Origin: Paenibacillus_I sp035510375
Lineage (GTDB): Bacteria; Bacillota; Bacilli; Paenibacillales; Paenibacillaceae
DNA: 64,000 nucleotides
Reading direction: 5' to 3' (one strand)
Assembly: GCF_035510375.1 (NCBI RefSeq)
Contig: NZ_DATKHG010000067.1
Of this stretch, positions 32,604 to 42,211 are shown piece by piece (within the stretch, counting starts at the first letter, position 1; the number at the start of each line of letters is the position of its first letter). Under the pieces are notes generated by a model. It did no database searches and was not told where the DNA came from. It worked only from the letters and a program-made list of their open reading frames with translations. The position numbers were made by a program, and so were the translations under genes.

Positions 32604-32768
32604 GCGGTCACTCTCCCGTCCGGGCATTAAATTGCTCTACTTCTACTTGTACGTCATCAGCGGACGGGATATGTCTCGGCCCGTCCATAAACCGTTTACG
32701 CGCGTATGACGGGTAAGGTATAATAGTTGGTGTCGGCCGCGGCCGCAGGCATAATGGAGGGGATGGCG

Positions 32769-33230
32769 TTGTTGGACTTGATTCTGAATTACGACATCGA
32801 AACATGGCAAGCCTTTCTGCAGGAGCGTTGGCTGGTGCTTGTTGCGGCGCTCGCCGCTCTGCTGATCGTGATACGCGTCGTCAAAACGGTCGTGAAATGG
32901 GCGATCGTTTCCCTTATTGTCTTGGGCGTTTTGTTTTACAGCGGCTATACGCTTAAAGACCTGAACATGGATACGGTGCGAACGCTCGGTTCGCAGGTGA
33001 CGGAAACGGTGAAGCGGGAAGCGGTAAGCGCGATGGCCGGAGAAGCGTCGCAAGCGGCGTTCACGGACAACGGCGACGGCACCTATACGGTGACGACCGA
33101 TAATCTGGAGCTGACGGGCAAGCAGGGCGACAATGAGGTGGCGGTTTTTTTCCGGGGCGTGTCGCTCGGCAAATGGAAAATCGACGAAGCGGTCCGGTCG
33201 CTGATCGAAGCGGCGAAAAGCAACCGTTAA
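32769..33230 (+). CDS. Hypothetical membrane protein
   Basis: A 153-residue protein with two close hydrophobic segments (about residues 25-43 and 45-63), then a soluble tail with a compact beta-type stretch DNGDGTYTVTTDNLELTGKQGDNEVAVFF. Family not recognised. The start is uncertain: GGAGGGG at 32756-32762 favours the TTG at 32769 or 32772, while ATGs at 32754 and 32763 are in frame but badly spaced. Followed after about 80 bases by a CvpA-like gene, possibly in one operon. Confidence 0.55.
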   Translation: MLDLILNYDIETWQAFLQERWLVLVAALAALLIVIRVVKTVVKWAIVSLIVLGVLFYSGYTLKDLNMDTVRTLGSQVTETVKREAVSAMAGEASQAAFTDNGDGTYTVTTDNLELTGKQGDNEVAVFFRGVSLGKWKIDEAVRSLIEAAKSNR

Positions 33231-33313
33231 GCGTCGAATACAGCAGCGCCTGAAGGAACTCGCGCCGCTCGTCAGGAGGCGGGTTCCCTTCCGGCGGCAG
33301 AGGAGGAACGCGG

Positions 33314-34087
33314 ATGGAATGGGACCGTTTGACGGTATATGCCGAGCCTGTCGCATTGGCCGTCACCGTTATCCTTGCGGTATCGTTGATTCAAGGCATG
33401 ACGAGAGGTGCGGCCGGATCGGCGAAGCACCTTTTGTTTTTTATATGGGAAGCCTTGCGGACGGTCGTGTCCTTGCTGCTCGCCGCGCGAACCGTCATGG
33501 CGCTGTCGCCGGCCGTGGAGTCGTGGCTGGCCGCTGCCGACACTCGGACGCCGGCCGGCGAATTGATCGTCTGGCAGCAGGTTTGGGACAGCGTGCTTAC
33601 CGGCTTCCGCGATTCTCCGCTGATGAGGTACGCGGCACTGTTCATGGCCGCCTATTTCGTATACCGCAGCTTGTTCCGGCTGCTCGGGGTGTTCGTGCTG
33701 CCGTTGGCCGCCGGCTTGGCGGGCTTGCGCGGGAATAGGCGGGGCGCGGCCGGCGGCTATGCGGGCCGTGCGGCCAACCGGTTCGCGGGCGCCTTGTTCG
33801 GAGCGGTGCTGGGCGCCGGCCGCGGGCTGGTGATGCTCGCGGCGCTGTTCATGTACGTCTCCTTGCTGCCGCAGGCGCCGCTGGCCGATGTCATCGCGTC
33901 GTCGCCCGTATACCGGGAAGCGTCGAGCCGGCTGCTTGCGCCGGTCGCCGGCCGCGTCATGACGCAACAGGGGCCGGTGTTCACCCAGGCGGACGAGCCG
34001 GATTTCAAGCAGGTTGTAAAGCCGCCACGAGATCAGCGATCGCGAAGTGCCGGACGCCGCTCCGGCTCCGTGGGGCGGCCGGATTGA
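33314..34087 (+). CDS. CvpA-like membrane protein
   Basis: A 257-residue protein with about 5 hydrophobic segments. The block NRFAGALFGAVLGAGRGLVMLAALFMYVSLLPQAPLADVIASSPVY matches the GAxxGxxRGxxxxxxL pattern of the CvpA family (colicin V production/YshB-like proteins), with the Ser-Pro and terminal region typical after it. The C-terminal 30 residues are basic and probably disordered. Role unknown in Firmicutes. GAGGAGG lies 7 bases before the ATG. Confidence 0.6.
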   Translation: MEWDRLTVYAEPVALAVTVILAVSLIQGMTRGAAGSAKHLLFFIWEALRTVVSLLLAARTVMALSPAVESWLAAADTRTPAGELIVWQQVWDSVLTGFRDSPLMRYAALFMAAYFVYRSLFRLLGVFVLPLAAGLAGLRGNRRGAAGGYAGRAANRFAGALFGAVLGAGRGLVMLAALFMYVSLLPQAPLADVIASSPVYREASSRLLAPVAGRVMTQQGPVFTQADEPDFKQVVKPPRDQRSRSAGRRSGSVGRPD

Positions 34088-34247
34088 TCCGCCGGGAATG
34101 GATGAAACACGCCTCCGCGACGTGTGAAAGGCTGGGGAGGCCGGTTTTGGCACGGACGCGCTGAAACCTTCCGCAGGTTTCTGTCGTCTACTTTCAGGAG
34201 TGTTACGGATGAAATGATTTTACATCGGAAAGGGAGGGGAACCGGTC

Positions 34248-36374
34248 ATGACGAGTCAACGGACGGAGGAGGAACAGAAACGGCAAATCGTTAACCGGCG
34301 GCATTTTTCGTTTCGGTTGAATCTGTTCTTTTTCAGTACGTTTTTTCTGTTCAGCGTGTTGATCGTCCAACTGGCCATCCTGCAATTCGTCAAGGGCCCG
34401 GAGCTCAAGGAGCAGGAAACGAGCCTCGGCAGCCGTCCGGTGCAAATTCCGCCGATCCGCGGCGATATCTATGATTCATCGGGACGGAAGATCGCTTACT
34501 CGACCGCCACGCAATCGATCTATTACACGATCGAAACGGGCGTGAAGGAAGAGGACGCGGTGGCGCTTGCGAAGAAGCTGAATGAGGTGTTCGTCAAATA
34601 CGGCGATCCGAAGGAAGCGATGACGGTGGAGGACATCGTCAAACAGATGGATATTACGTTCCGGCTGAACAGCGTGTATACGCCGCGGCGCATCAAGTCG
34701 AACCTGACCAATCGGGAAATTGCCTATTTCCTGGAAAATCGGGAGCAGTTCCAGGGCATCGAGGTTGTGGAGGACAGCATCCGCAATTACGATAAAGAAA
34801 CGGTCGCGGTGCAATTGGTCGGGTATTTGAAAAAGTTCAAGTCCGCCGTCACTTCTCCGGTAACCCAAGACTTCTACGAGAAGAAAGCGGAGTCCAAGGA
34901 CCCGACTTTGCAGTATCTGAATGAAGAGGATGTCGGGATGGACGGCCTCGAATATATGTACCAGGACCTGCTGCGGGGCAAGAACGGGGTCAAAAGATAT
35001 CCCGTGAACAGCCTGGACCGCATTATCGGGCCGCCGGTCATCACGAAGCCCCAGAAAGGCAACGACATCTATATGACGATTAACCGGGCGGTGCAGCTGC
35101 GCGCGGAGAAAGCGATCGTCGACCATATCAATTATATTCGCAATGCTCCCGAGAGCACGGCCGACCGGGCGGAGCAGGCGCGCGCGGGGTATGCGGTCGC
35201 GATGGAGGTCAAGACCGGCAAGGTGATCGCGATGGCGAGCATGCCGGATTACGATCCGAACTTGTGGCGCGGGGGACGAATCAGTCCGGAGGACTACGCC
35301 AACATCCAGTCCATCCAGAATAACGGAACGATTCGCGAGGTCTATCAGAAGTGGCCGACCCAGGAGGAGGCGAACAAGCATCCTTCCTCGCTCGTTTATC
35401 TGGGCTCGACCCAGAAGCCGCTGACCGTTCTGGTCGGATTGGCGGAGAAGCTGATTACTCCGAATACCTTTTATAACGACACCGGGGTGTTCTCCTTTGG
35501 CCGGGAAGGGCGGTACCGCGTATCGATCCGCAACTCCCAGAACCGCGCCTATGGCCGAATGGATCCGTCGCTGGCCATTGAGAAATCGTCAAACCCGTTC
35601 ATGGCCGAGATGATCGGCAATCAATTGTACCGGAAGTACAAAGGGGACGAAGGCGTCAAGGTTTGGGACAAGTATGTGAAGCAATTCGGACTCGGCGTGG
35701 TGACCGGCAGCGGTCTGCTCGGAGAATCCAAAGGGGTCGTCGATTATTTCTATGAAGCCGAGAACGCGAGTGCGCAGTCCGCGCTCATCCGCTCCTCGTT
35801 CGGGCAGCAGGCCCGCTATACGCCGCTGCAGCTTGTGCAGTACGTCGCCACGCTTGCGAACCGCGGCAAGCGAATGAAGCCCATCTTCGTAAACAAAATC
35901 GTCGATCCGAACGGCAACGTCATAGAGCAGCCGAAACCCGAGGTGCTCAACACAGTCGAGCTGCCCGAAGCTTATTGGCAAGAGATTGAACGCGGAATGA
36001 AATCCGGCGTGCAAGGATTTGAGGGAGTCAATTACACGTTCAACCGGAAGACGGGTACGTCGCAGCAGACGACCAGCGCGGGGGATGTCGAGAATGCGGT
36101 GTTCATCTCCTACGCGCCGGCGGAAAACCCGGTGTTGGCCGTCGCCGTCGTTGTGCCCGAAGGCGGATATGGCGGTCGCGGCGCGGCTCCGATCGCCCGC
36201 CAGATTTTCGATGCGTATGATGAAGAAATCGGCTTGTACGGCAAGCCGCGCAAGGCTTCGTCGGCCGGTGAGCCGGAAACCTCCGCACCGGCGACACCGG
36301 CGGCGCCGGCTGCGGCCGGGACTGCCGACGCGGCTGCGGGCGCGGCTGCCGGCACCGCCGCTCAGGCGCGGTAA
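34248..36374 (+). CDS. Class B penicillin-binding protein (PBP2-type transpeptidase)
   Basis: A 708-residue cell-wall transpeptidase. One membrane anchor at about residues 24-47; a PBP dimer region follows, starting RPVQIPPIRGDIYDSSGRKIAYS. The transpeptidase domain has SxxK as STQK with nucleophile Ser387 (YLGSTQKPLT), SxN as SSN in IEKSSNPFMAEM, and KTG in FNRKTGTSQ at about residue 601. The last 45 residues are low-complexity Ala/Pro/Thr. It cross-links peptidoglycan during growth, in the PBP2/PbpA group. GGGAGGG lies 9 bases before the ATG. The terminator is at 36445. Confidence 0.92.
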   Translation: MTSQRTEEEQKRQIVNRRHFSFRLNLFFFSTFFLFSVLIVQLAILQFVKGPELKEQETSLGSRPVQIPPIRGDIYDSSGRKIAYSTATQSIYYTIETGVKEEDAVALAKKLNEVFVKYGDPKEAMTVEDIVKQMDITFRLNSVYTPRRIKSNLTNREIAYFLENREQFQGIEVVEDSIRNYDKETVAVQLVGYLKKFKSAVTSPVTQDFYEKKAESKDPTLQYLNEEDVGMDGLEYMYQDLLRGKNGVKRYPVNSLDRIIGPPVITKPQKGNDIYMTINRAVQLRAEKAIVDHINYIRNAPESTADRAEQARAGYAVAMEVKTGKVIAMASMPDYDPNLWRGGRISPEDYANIQSIQNNGTIREVYQKWPTQEEANKHPSSLVYLGSTQKPLTVLVGLAEKLITPNTFYNDTGVFSFGREGRYRVSIRNSQNRAYGRMDPSLAIEKSSNPFMAEMIGNQLYRKYKGDEGVKVWDKYVKQFGLGVVTGSGLLGESKGVVDYFYEAENASAQSALIRSSFGQQARYTPLQLVQYVATLANRGKRMKPIFVNKIVDPNGNVIEQPKPEVLNTVELPEAYWQEIERGMKSGVQGFEGVNYTFNRKTGTSQQTTSAGDVENAVFISYAPAENPVLAVAVVVPEGGYGGRGAAPIARQIFDAYDEEIGLYGKPRKASSAGEPETSAPATPAAPAAAGTADAAAGAAAGTAAQAR

Positions 36375-36444
36375 GAGCGGCAGTTGCGCCGGATGGAACA
36401 GAACCGGCGCCGCCGGCGCGGAGCAAGCGAATCGAACGGAAGAG

Positions 36445-36471
36445 TACCGCCCTTCGGGGCGGTATTTTTTT
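36445..36471 (+). terminator. Terminator of the PBP gene
   Basis: TACCGCCC (36445-36452), loop TTCG, GGGCGGTA (36457-36464), then seven T residues. Confidence 0.92.
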
Positions 36472-36500
36472 ATGTATAAAGTTTTTATATCCTTAGGGGG

Positions 36501-36553
36501 TCCCCGAAAAGTAATCAGAATACGCTTCAGAGCTTCGCTTCACTTTTTGGGGA
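36501..36553. other. Long imperfect hairpin in the intergenic region
   Basis: TCCCCGAAAAGT (36501-36512) pairs with ACTTTTTGGGGA (36542-36553) with one mismatch across a 29-base loop that contains GCTTC repeats, followed by TTATTTTGC. It follows the PBP terminator and precedes the HAD gene by 150 bases. It may be a dispersed Paenibacillaceae intergenic element or a second terminator; only one copy is in this window. Confidence 0.5.
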
Positions 36554-36707
36554 TTATTTTGCACGGCGTGCCGGAGGCGCGCAGCTTGCGGCAGCCCGCC
36601 GGCCGGCAAACGGATGCTTTGTTTTCAGCTTCCGGGCTGTGACGAACTTCCGTTTGGAATCCCGTCGAAATGTGCTAAAATGGCAATGATGCGGGAAGGA
36701 GGCGTGC

Positions 36708-37457
36708 ATGGCGGATTACAAAATAATCGCGCTCGATATGGACGGAACGGTGCTGAACGACCGGCAGGAGATCAGCGAAGAGAACGCGTCGGCTATTCGC
36801 GAAGCGACCGATGCCGGCATTACCGTGTGCTTCGCTACGGGCCGCGGCTTCCAGAGCGCATACCCTTATGCGGAGCAGCTGGGCCTCAACACGCCGCTTA
36901 TTACGGTGAACGGCGGCGAGCTGTGGCGGCGGCCGAATGTGCTGCACCGGCGGACCCAGCTCGACGCGGCGATGGTCGAACGGCTGCACAAGCTGGCGCT
37001 GGAGTCGGACGTATGGTTCTGGACCTATGCCGTGGAAGGCATATTCAACCGCGAGCAGTGGATCGAGCCGGCCGGCGCTTACGAAAGCAAGCATTGGCTG
37101 AAGTTCGGCTACTTTTCCGAGGATGCTGCGCTGCTGGCCGATATTTTGCGGACGATCCGGGAGTGGGGCGGGCTCGTAATTACGAACTCTTCGCCGCTCA
37201 ACCTGGAGATCAACCCGCTCGGCGTGACCAAAGCGGCAGCGCTCGAGGAGCTTTGCGAATTGCTCGGCTGCGGCATGCCGCAGGTCGTGACGATGGGAGA
37301 CAGCCTGAACGATCTGGCGATGATCCGGGCGGCGGGGCTCGGGGTCGCGATGGGAAACGCGCAGGATGCGGTCAAGGATCAAGCGGATTACGTCACGTTG
37401 ACGAACGAGCAGCATGGGGTGGCGCACGTCATTCGGAATCTCGTGTTGAAGGGGTGA
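36708..37457 (+). CDS. HAD superfamily hydrolase, Cof type
   Basis: A 249-residue phosphatase: IIALDMDGTVLND (nucleophile Asp9 in DMDGT), CFATGR motif II, a large cap with VNGGELWRRPNVLHRR, Lys of motif III in GVTKAAALEELCELLG, and VTMGDSLNDLAMIRAAG as motif IV. It belongs to the YcsE/YkrA-type Cof group acting on sugar phosphates or nucleotide-like substrates. GGGAAGGAGG lies 6 bases before the ATG. It shares only general family similarity with the HAD protein at 2376. Next gene follows after 7 bases, so the pair is likely co-transcribed. Confidence 0.9.
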   Translation: MADYKIIALDMDGTVLNDRQEISEENASAIREATDAGITVCFATGRGFQSAYPYAEQLGLNTPLITVNGGELWRRPNVLHRRTQLDAAMVERLHKLALESDVWFWTYAVEGIFNREQWIEPAGAYESKHWLKFGYFSEDAALLADILRTIREWGGLVITNSSPLNLEINPLGVTKAAALEELCELLGCGMPQVVTMGDSLNDLAMIRAAGLGVAMGNAQDAVKDQADYVTLTNEQHGVAHVIRNLVLKG

Positions 37458-37464
37458 ACGCGGT

Positions 37465-37947
37465 TTGGAAATCGTCGCTTGGATTTTGATCGTCGTTTTG
37501 TTCATCGTCGGCATGGCCGGCGCCGTGTATCCGGTTTTGCCGGGGGCGCTGGCCATTTACGCGGCTTTTTTCGTCTACGGCTTCTTTATCACATGGGAGC
37601 ATTTCGGCTGGATTTTCTGGACGGCCCAGACGCTGATCGTCGCGATGCTTTTCTTTGCCGATTACGCGGTCAACGCCTGGGGCGTCAAAAGGTTCGGAGG
37701 ATCAAGGGCGTCCGTGATCGGCAGCACGATCGGCGTGATCGTAGGACCGTTCGTCATTCCCGCGTTCGGCCTGGTGCTCGGCCCTTTCATCGGGGCGGTC
37801 ATCGGCGAGCTAGTTGCCGGCTCGAATGCGGAGAAATCGATGAAGGTCGGCTTCGGGTCCGTGGTGGGCCTGTTCTCGAGCATGGTCGTCAAGGTTATGA
37901 TGCAGATCGCCATGATTGTGCTTTTCATCCTGTGGATCGTGTTTTAG
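37465..37947 (+). CDS. DUF456 family membrane protein
   Basis: A 160-residue protein of about 4-5 hydrophobic segments with long Gly-rich helices: VVLFIVGMAGAVYPVLPGALAIYAA, then a conserved soluble-looking turn NAWGVKRFGGSRASVIGSTIGVIVGPFVIPAFGLVLGPFIGAVIGEL. This is the DUF456 (YqgC-like) family. Function unknown. TTG start; AGGGGTGA lies 7 bases upstream. Follows the HAD gene by 7 bases and precedes a ThuA-like gene by 36 bases. Confidence 0.8.
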   Translation: MEIVAWILIVVLFIVGMAGAVYPVLPGALAIYAAFFVYGFFITWEHFGWIFWTAQTLIVAMLFFADYAVNAWGVKRFGGSRASVIGSTIGVIVGPFVIPAFGLVLGPFIGAVIGELVAGSNAEKSMKVGFGSVVGLFSSMVVKVMMQIAMIVLFILWIVF

Positions 37948-37983
37948 GCGCGGCACAAAAGACATTATAGGGAGCGGATACGA

Positions 37984-38706
37984 ATGGTACGCGTAACGGT
38001 ATGGAACGAGTTTTTGCATGAGAAAGTGCACGAAGAGGTCACGAAGGTGTATCCGGACGGCATTCACAACGCGCTCGCCGGAGGGCTGTCGGAGGACGGC
38101 GTCGAGGTGCGCACCGCGACGCTCGAGCAGCCTGAGCACGGGCTGACGGAAGAGGTGCTGAACCGGACGGATGTGCTCATCTGGTGGGGCCACATGGGTC
38201 ACGACCGGGTGGAGGATTACATCGTCGAGCGGGTACATAACCGGGTCATGAACGGCATGGGGCTGATCGTGCTCCATTCCGGCCATTTCTCGAAAATTTT
38301 CAAAAAGCTGATGGGTACGGGCTGCGATCTGAAATGGCGCGAAGCGGGCGAGAAGGAGCGCATCTGGACCGTCAATCCGGCGCATCCGATCGCCGCGGGC
38401 ATTCCGGAGCAGTTCGTGATCGAAAGCGAGGAAATGTACGGCGAGCACTTCGATATCCCGGCGCCGGACGAGCTGATCTTCGTCAGCTGGTTCGAGGGCG
38501 GCGAGGTGTTCCGGAGCGGCTGTACGTTCAGCCGCGGACAGGGTAAAATTTTCTACTTCCGCCCGGGCCACGAGACGTACCCGACCTATTACAACCCGAC
38601 GGTGCTGCAGGTGATCAGGAACGGCATCCGCTGGGCGTCGCCGTCGGGCGCCGCAGCGCCGGTGCGCGGCAACCATCAGCCGCTTGAGCCGATCAAAGGG
38701 CAGTGA
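37984..38706 (+). CDS. ThuA domain protein
   Basis: A 240-residue soluble protein with a class I glutamine amidotransferase-like fold of the ThuA family: VTVWNEFLHEKVHEEVTKVYPDGIHNALAGGL, LIWWGHMGHDRVEDYIV, GLIVLHSGHFSKIFKKLMGTGCDLKWREA and HPIAAGIPEQF. Homologues are linked to trehalose or glucoside use in Rhizobium and to sugar-locus roles in Paenibacillus; no catalytic Cys triad is conserved. GGGAGCGG precedes the ATG. Its end overlaps or adjoins the flippase gene. Confidence 0.85.
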   Translation: MVRVTVWNEFLHEKVHEEVTKVYPDGIHNALAGGLSEDGVEVRTATLEQPEHGLTEEVLNRTDVLIWWGHMGHDRVEDYIVERVHNRVMNGMGLIVLHSGHFSKIFKKLMGTGCDLKWREAGEKERIWTVNPAHPIAAGIPEQFVIESEEMYGEHFDIPAPDELIFVSWFEGGEVFRSGCTFSRGQGKIFYFRPGHETYPTYYNPTVLQVIRNGIRWASPSGAAAPVRGNHQPLEPIKGQ

Positions 38707-38728
38707 TGAAGGGCGGACACAGAGCGAA

Positions 38729-40372
38729 GTGAGCTTAAAGAAGGATTCGCTAATCAAGGGCACGATCATTCTGGCGGCGGCGGCGCTTATCGCCCGCTTC
38801 CTCGGCATTTTCCAGCGGGTGCCGCTCGATTATATGCTTAGCAAGGACGGGGGGGCGTATTTCACCGCCGCCAACAATATCTATCTGCTCCTGCTGGTCA
38901 TCGCCACCGGCGGCATTCCGAGCACGATCAGCAAAATGGTGTCCGAGCGCTATGCGCAGGGCCGTATCGGCGAAGCGCGGCAAATCTATCGGGCTGCGGT
39001 CTTTTTCGGCATCGGCACTGGCATCGTTATCTCGATCGTTCTCTACTGGACCGCGCCGTTTATTGCCGCGACGTTCTCCAGGCTGCCGGGCGCCGCTACG
39101 GCGATCCGGGCGATTGCTCCGGCGTTGCTGCTGTTTCCGGCAATCGCCATGATGCGCGGTTATTTTCAAGGCCGCCAGTTGATGACGGCCGGCGGCGTCT
39201 CCCAGGTGATCGAACAAATCCTGCGCGTTATCGTGGGCGTCGGCCTGGCGCTGCTGGTGCTGAGCTGGGGCTACGGCGACGAGTGGGTCGCCGCGGCGGC
39301 CACGTTCGGCAGCGTGCTGGGCAGCGTCGGCGCGTTTCTGGTCATGCTGTGGTACGCCTTCAGGCTGCGAAGGCAGGACGCGGCGGAGCCTCCGTTTCCG
39401 CAAACGGCAGATAAAAGCAAACGGCTGAGGCTCCGGTCGATCTACGGTGAAATATTCCGCATGTCGGTTCCGATCGTCTTGACGGCCGTTACGGTGCAGT
39501 TTTTCTACACGTTCGATACGTTCTTTTTTATTCGTATGACCGAGGGTTATTACGCCTTAGGGGAGGCCAAAAGCGCTCTGGACGTTCTGGGCATCAAAGC
39601 CCAAGCGATCGCAGGCATTCCGCCGATCCTCGCAGTTGCGCTCAGTCAATCGATCATTCCGGTCATTTCTTCGGCTTACGCCGTCGGGAATCTGGATGAG
39701 GTCCGCCGCCAGACGTCGCTGGTCATGCGCATCGTGTTGTTCACCGGCGTCCCTGCCGCCCTCGCTTTGACGGTAGCCGCGCCCTCCGTTACAGGGTTGA
39801 TCTATACGCCCGGCGGAAGCGGCGTGGTCGCGGCGTTAACGGCCGGCACCATTTTCCAGATCACGATGATGACGACGAATTCGATCCTGTTCGGGCTCGG
39901 CAAGGCGCGCCAGGCGATGTATCATACCGTCACCGGCATGCTCGTCAAGGCCGGGCTCAGTGTTGCGCTCGGTCCGGTGCTCGGCGTATACGGCCTGATC
40001 GCGGCGTCGACCGTCAGTTTCATTCTGATCACCTGGCTGAACGTGGCGTCCGTCCGCAAGGCGGCAGCGGTGAGTGTGCTCGGCTCGCGGTGGGTCCCCT
40101 ATCTGGCGGCTGTCGCGTTAACGGCCGCAGCCGGCCGGGCCGTGGACTCGGCAGGCCTTCGCCTGCTGGAAGCATTGCCTTACAAATTGGCCAGCCTCAT
40201 CACGGCTGCGGTCGCTACCATGGTGATCGGTGGATTGTATCTCATACTGCTGGCAGTTCTCGGCGTGGTCAGGCGGGAGGACGCGGCTTCATTTCCCGGC
40301 CCGCTGCGCAAGCTGTTCACGGCGCTGTCAAGGCTTCGGCCGGACAAAAAAAATGTGGCCGGCCGGCTCTAG
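38729..40372 (+). CDS. MOP-superfamily flippase, SpoVB/MurJ-like polysaccharide exporter
   Basis: A membrane protein of about 547 residues with 14 predicted helices. Start KDSLIKGTIILAAAALIARFLGIFQRVPLDYML, then NNIYLLLLVIATGGIPSTISKMVSERYAQGR, and a repeat-half signature VLGIKAQAIAGIPPILAVALSQSIIPVISSAYAVG match the SpoVB/YtgP/MurJ-type lipid-linked oligosaccharide flippases. It would move lipid-bound wall or spore-cortex precursors across the membrane. The start is uncertain: TTG at 38684 and GTG at 38729 are in frame and neither has a strong ribosome site; GTG was chosen because AAGGGCGG lies upstream. Confidence 0.82.
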   Translation: MSLKKDSLIKGTIILAAAALIARFLGIFQRVPLDYMLSKDGGAYFTAANNIYLLLLVIATGGIPSTISKMVSERYAQGRIGEARQIYRAAVFFGIGTGIVISIVLYWTAPFIAATFSRLPGAATAIRAIAPALLLFPAIAMMRGYFQGRQLMTAGGVSQVIEQILRVIVGVGLALLVLSWGYGDEWVAAAATFGSVLGSVGAFLVMLWYAFRLRRQDAAEPPFPQTADKSKRLRLRSIYGEIFRMSVPIVLTAVTVQFFYTFDTFFFIRMTEGYYALGEAKSALDVLGIKAQAIAGIPPILAVALSQSIIPVISSAYAVGNLDEVRRQTSLVMRIVLFTGVPAALALTVAAPSVTGLIYTPGGSGVVAALTAGTIFQITMMTTNSILFGLGKARQAMYHTVTGMLVKAGLSVALGPVLGVYGLIAASTVSFILITWLNVASVRKAAAVSVLGSRWVPYLAAVALTAAAGRAVDSAGLRLLEALPYKLASLITAAVATMVIGGLYLILLAVLGVVRREDAASFPGPLRKLFTALSRLRPDKKNVAGRL

Positions 40373-40448
40373 CCATATATCTTGCTCTCCCCTGAATATG
40401 GTAGAATAGCGCTATTGCTATCCACCATGCTGAGGGGAGTTTTTTCTC

Positions 40449-42167
40449 ATGAGAAGCGGAATGTTCCGTATAAAATGGTTGGCTTTGACGCTTGTCCTTG
40501 TCATGGCGGTTACAGCCGGCTGCCAAGCGGTCGGCGGCCTGGATTTGAACGGTGCGCTGAAGCGATCGATCAAGGTGGAGTCGATGGAGGGCAAGCAGTC
40601 GCTCGAATTCGAGCTCATGCTGAGCGACGAACAGGAGAAAGAATTGGCCGCCGGTCTGAAGGATGGCGACGGAACGGCGCAATGGATTGACTTATTCAGG
40701 CAAATAAAATTGGATTTAACCGATATCAAGATGAAGGACGCTCGGACGGTGTCGCTGAAAGGGACGCTCGCGCTCGGAGACGTCAAGATCGGGTTTGGGG
40801 TCCGGATGGCCGGCGCGCTTACGGTCGTTGAGCTGGAAGGCGCCAAGCGCCCGATCGTACTGGATCTGGAAGAGGCGGCATTTCGGAATTTGCTGGCGGC
40901 GGGTAATCCGTTTGCCTACAACCCGCTATCGCCGGATTCCGGGGAGGCGGGGGAGCCGGCCGATCCGGAAGCGCAGGCCAAGCTGACGGAAATGGCGAAG
41001 ACGATCATGGACCAAGTGGCAGGCTTTGCGGTCGACAATTTGCCGAATCCGAACGGACTGCAGGTGCTGCCCGCGATCGAGCGGGTAAACGGCGAGCAGT
41101 TGACGCTGATGCATGTGGCGATGCGCATGAACGGAGTCGAGCTGTGGCAGTGGATCAAAGCTTATCTGGACGCGCTGATTGCGGATCGGGAAGGGCTGAC
41201 GGAAGCGCTTCTGGCCGTTAACGAAACGATGCTGGCGAATAAGGATATCTTCGCATCGCTCGGCATTCCGCTTGAAGAGGAAGAGGCGCTGCCGATCGGC
41301 CTGACGGATGAGGAAGAGATCAAGAAGGCGGCCGGCGACCTTGTGGAGAAGCTCCAGGAGATGCGTGCCGAGATGGATACGGCCGAGAAGGAAGACGCGG
41401 ATACGATCGGCGAGATTTTTAACAAGGACTCGTATTTGAAGGTTGACCTGTACGCGGACAGCAAGCTGGATATCCGCAAATCGGCGGCCGAGCTGGTCGT
41501 CAACCCCGACATGGCCTCGCTTGAGCCGGAAAGCGAAGGGGCCGGCGAACAGTGGGACGAATCCCCGGGCTTGAGCGGATTTGACCTGCTTGGTCCGTTG
41601 CAAAGCATCGAAGGAATCCGGCTGCGGATCGCAAGCGAGCAATCCAACGTCAACGGGAGCGTGACGCCCGACGCGCCGGTTAAAGCGCCTAACGGCTTAT
41701 CAATCAATGAGATGTCGACGATGCAGGGGTACGAAACGCTCCGCCTGTTCGATCGAAGCTCGGCCATGTACGGCCTGCTGAAAAAGCTTGAGATCGGCAA
41801 GCAAGTCGTTTACCTGGACCCGGTTTACGGCGATTATCCGCCGGTCGTAACGCCTGAAGGCGTGACGATCGTATCGCTGCGGGACACGGCCGACAAGCTT
41901 GGCATCCGGCTCGACTACGACGCCTCGACCCGGTCCGTGCGGCTGCGCGACAAAGGCAAGGACGTAGCCATTACCGTCATGCAAGGCAGCAAGAAAGCTT
42001 TTGTGAACGGCAGGGCCGTTCAATGGTCGTATCCGGCGACGGCTATGCCGCAGAGCGGCATGTACGTGCCGGCGCGCGATCTGATGAAGGCGCTGGGCGG
42101 CACCGTGCGTTGGGAAACGGTGTTCGACGAGGAGCAGGCGTTGGTATTGGAACGGGAAATGGAGTAA
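40449..42167 (+). CDS. Lipoprotein with C-terminal copper amine oxidase-like N-terminal domain
   Basis: A 572-residue lipoprotein: signal peptide with lipobox ending at Cys25 (AVTAGC). The long middle is alpha-helical with many acidic residues and no recognised domain. The last 110 residues (YPPVVTPEGVTIVSLRDTADKLGIRLDYDASTRSVRLRD, then MYVPARDLMKALGGTVRWE) are the repeated stalk domain (copper amine oxidase N-terminal domain) very common in Paenibacillus surface proteins. It is probably a surface scaffold or adhesion protein. GAGGGGAG lies 9 bases before the ATG; an extended -10 (TGGTAGAAT, 40399-40407) lies 41 bases upstream. Confidence 0.75.
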   Translation: MRSGMFRIKWLALTLVLVMAVTAGCQAVGGLDLNGALKRSIKVESMEGKQSLEFELMLSDEQEKELAAGLKDGDGTAQWIDLFRQIKLDLTDIKMKDARTVSLKGTLALGDVKIGFGVRMAGALTVVELEGAKRPIVLDLEEAAFRNLLAAGNPFAYNPLSPDSGEAGEPADPEAQAKLTEMAKTIMDQVAGFAVDNLPNPNGLQVLPAIERVNGEQLTLMHVAMRMNGVELWQWIKAYLDALIADREGLTEALLAVNETMLANKDIFASLGIPLEEEEALPIGLTDEEEIKKAAGDLVEKLQEMRAEMDTAEKEDADTIGEIFNKDSYLKVDLYADSKLDIRKSAAELVVNPDMASLEPESEGAGEQWDESPGLSGFDLLGPLQSIEGIRLRIASEQSNVNGSVTPDAPVKAPNGLSINEMSTMQGYETLRLFDRSSAMYGLLKKLEIGKQVVYLDPVYGDYPPVVTPEGVTIVSLRDTADKLGIRLDYDASTRSVRLRDKGKDVAITVMQGSKKAFVNGRAVQWSYPATAMPQSGMYVPARDLMKALGGTVRWETVFDEEQALVLEREME

Positions 42168-42211
42168 AATAAAGCCGTAAGCTTTAAGGACTGAAACGAG
42201 GGGTGACCGAC

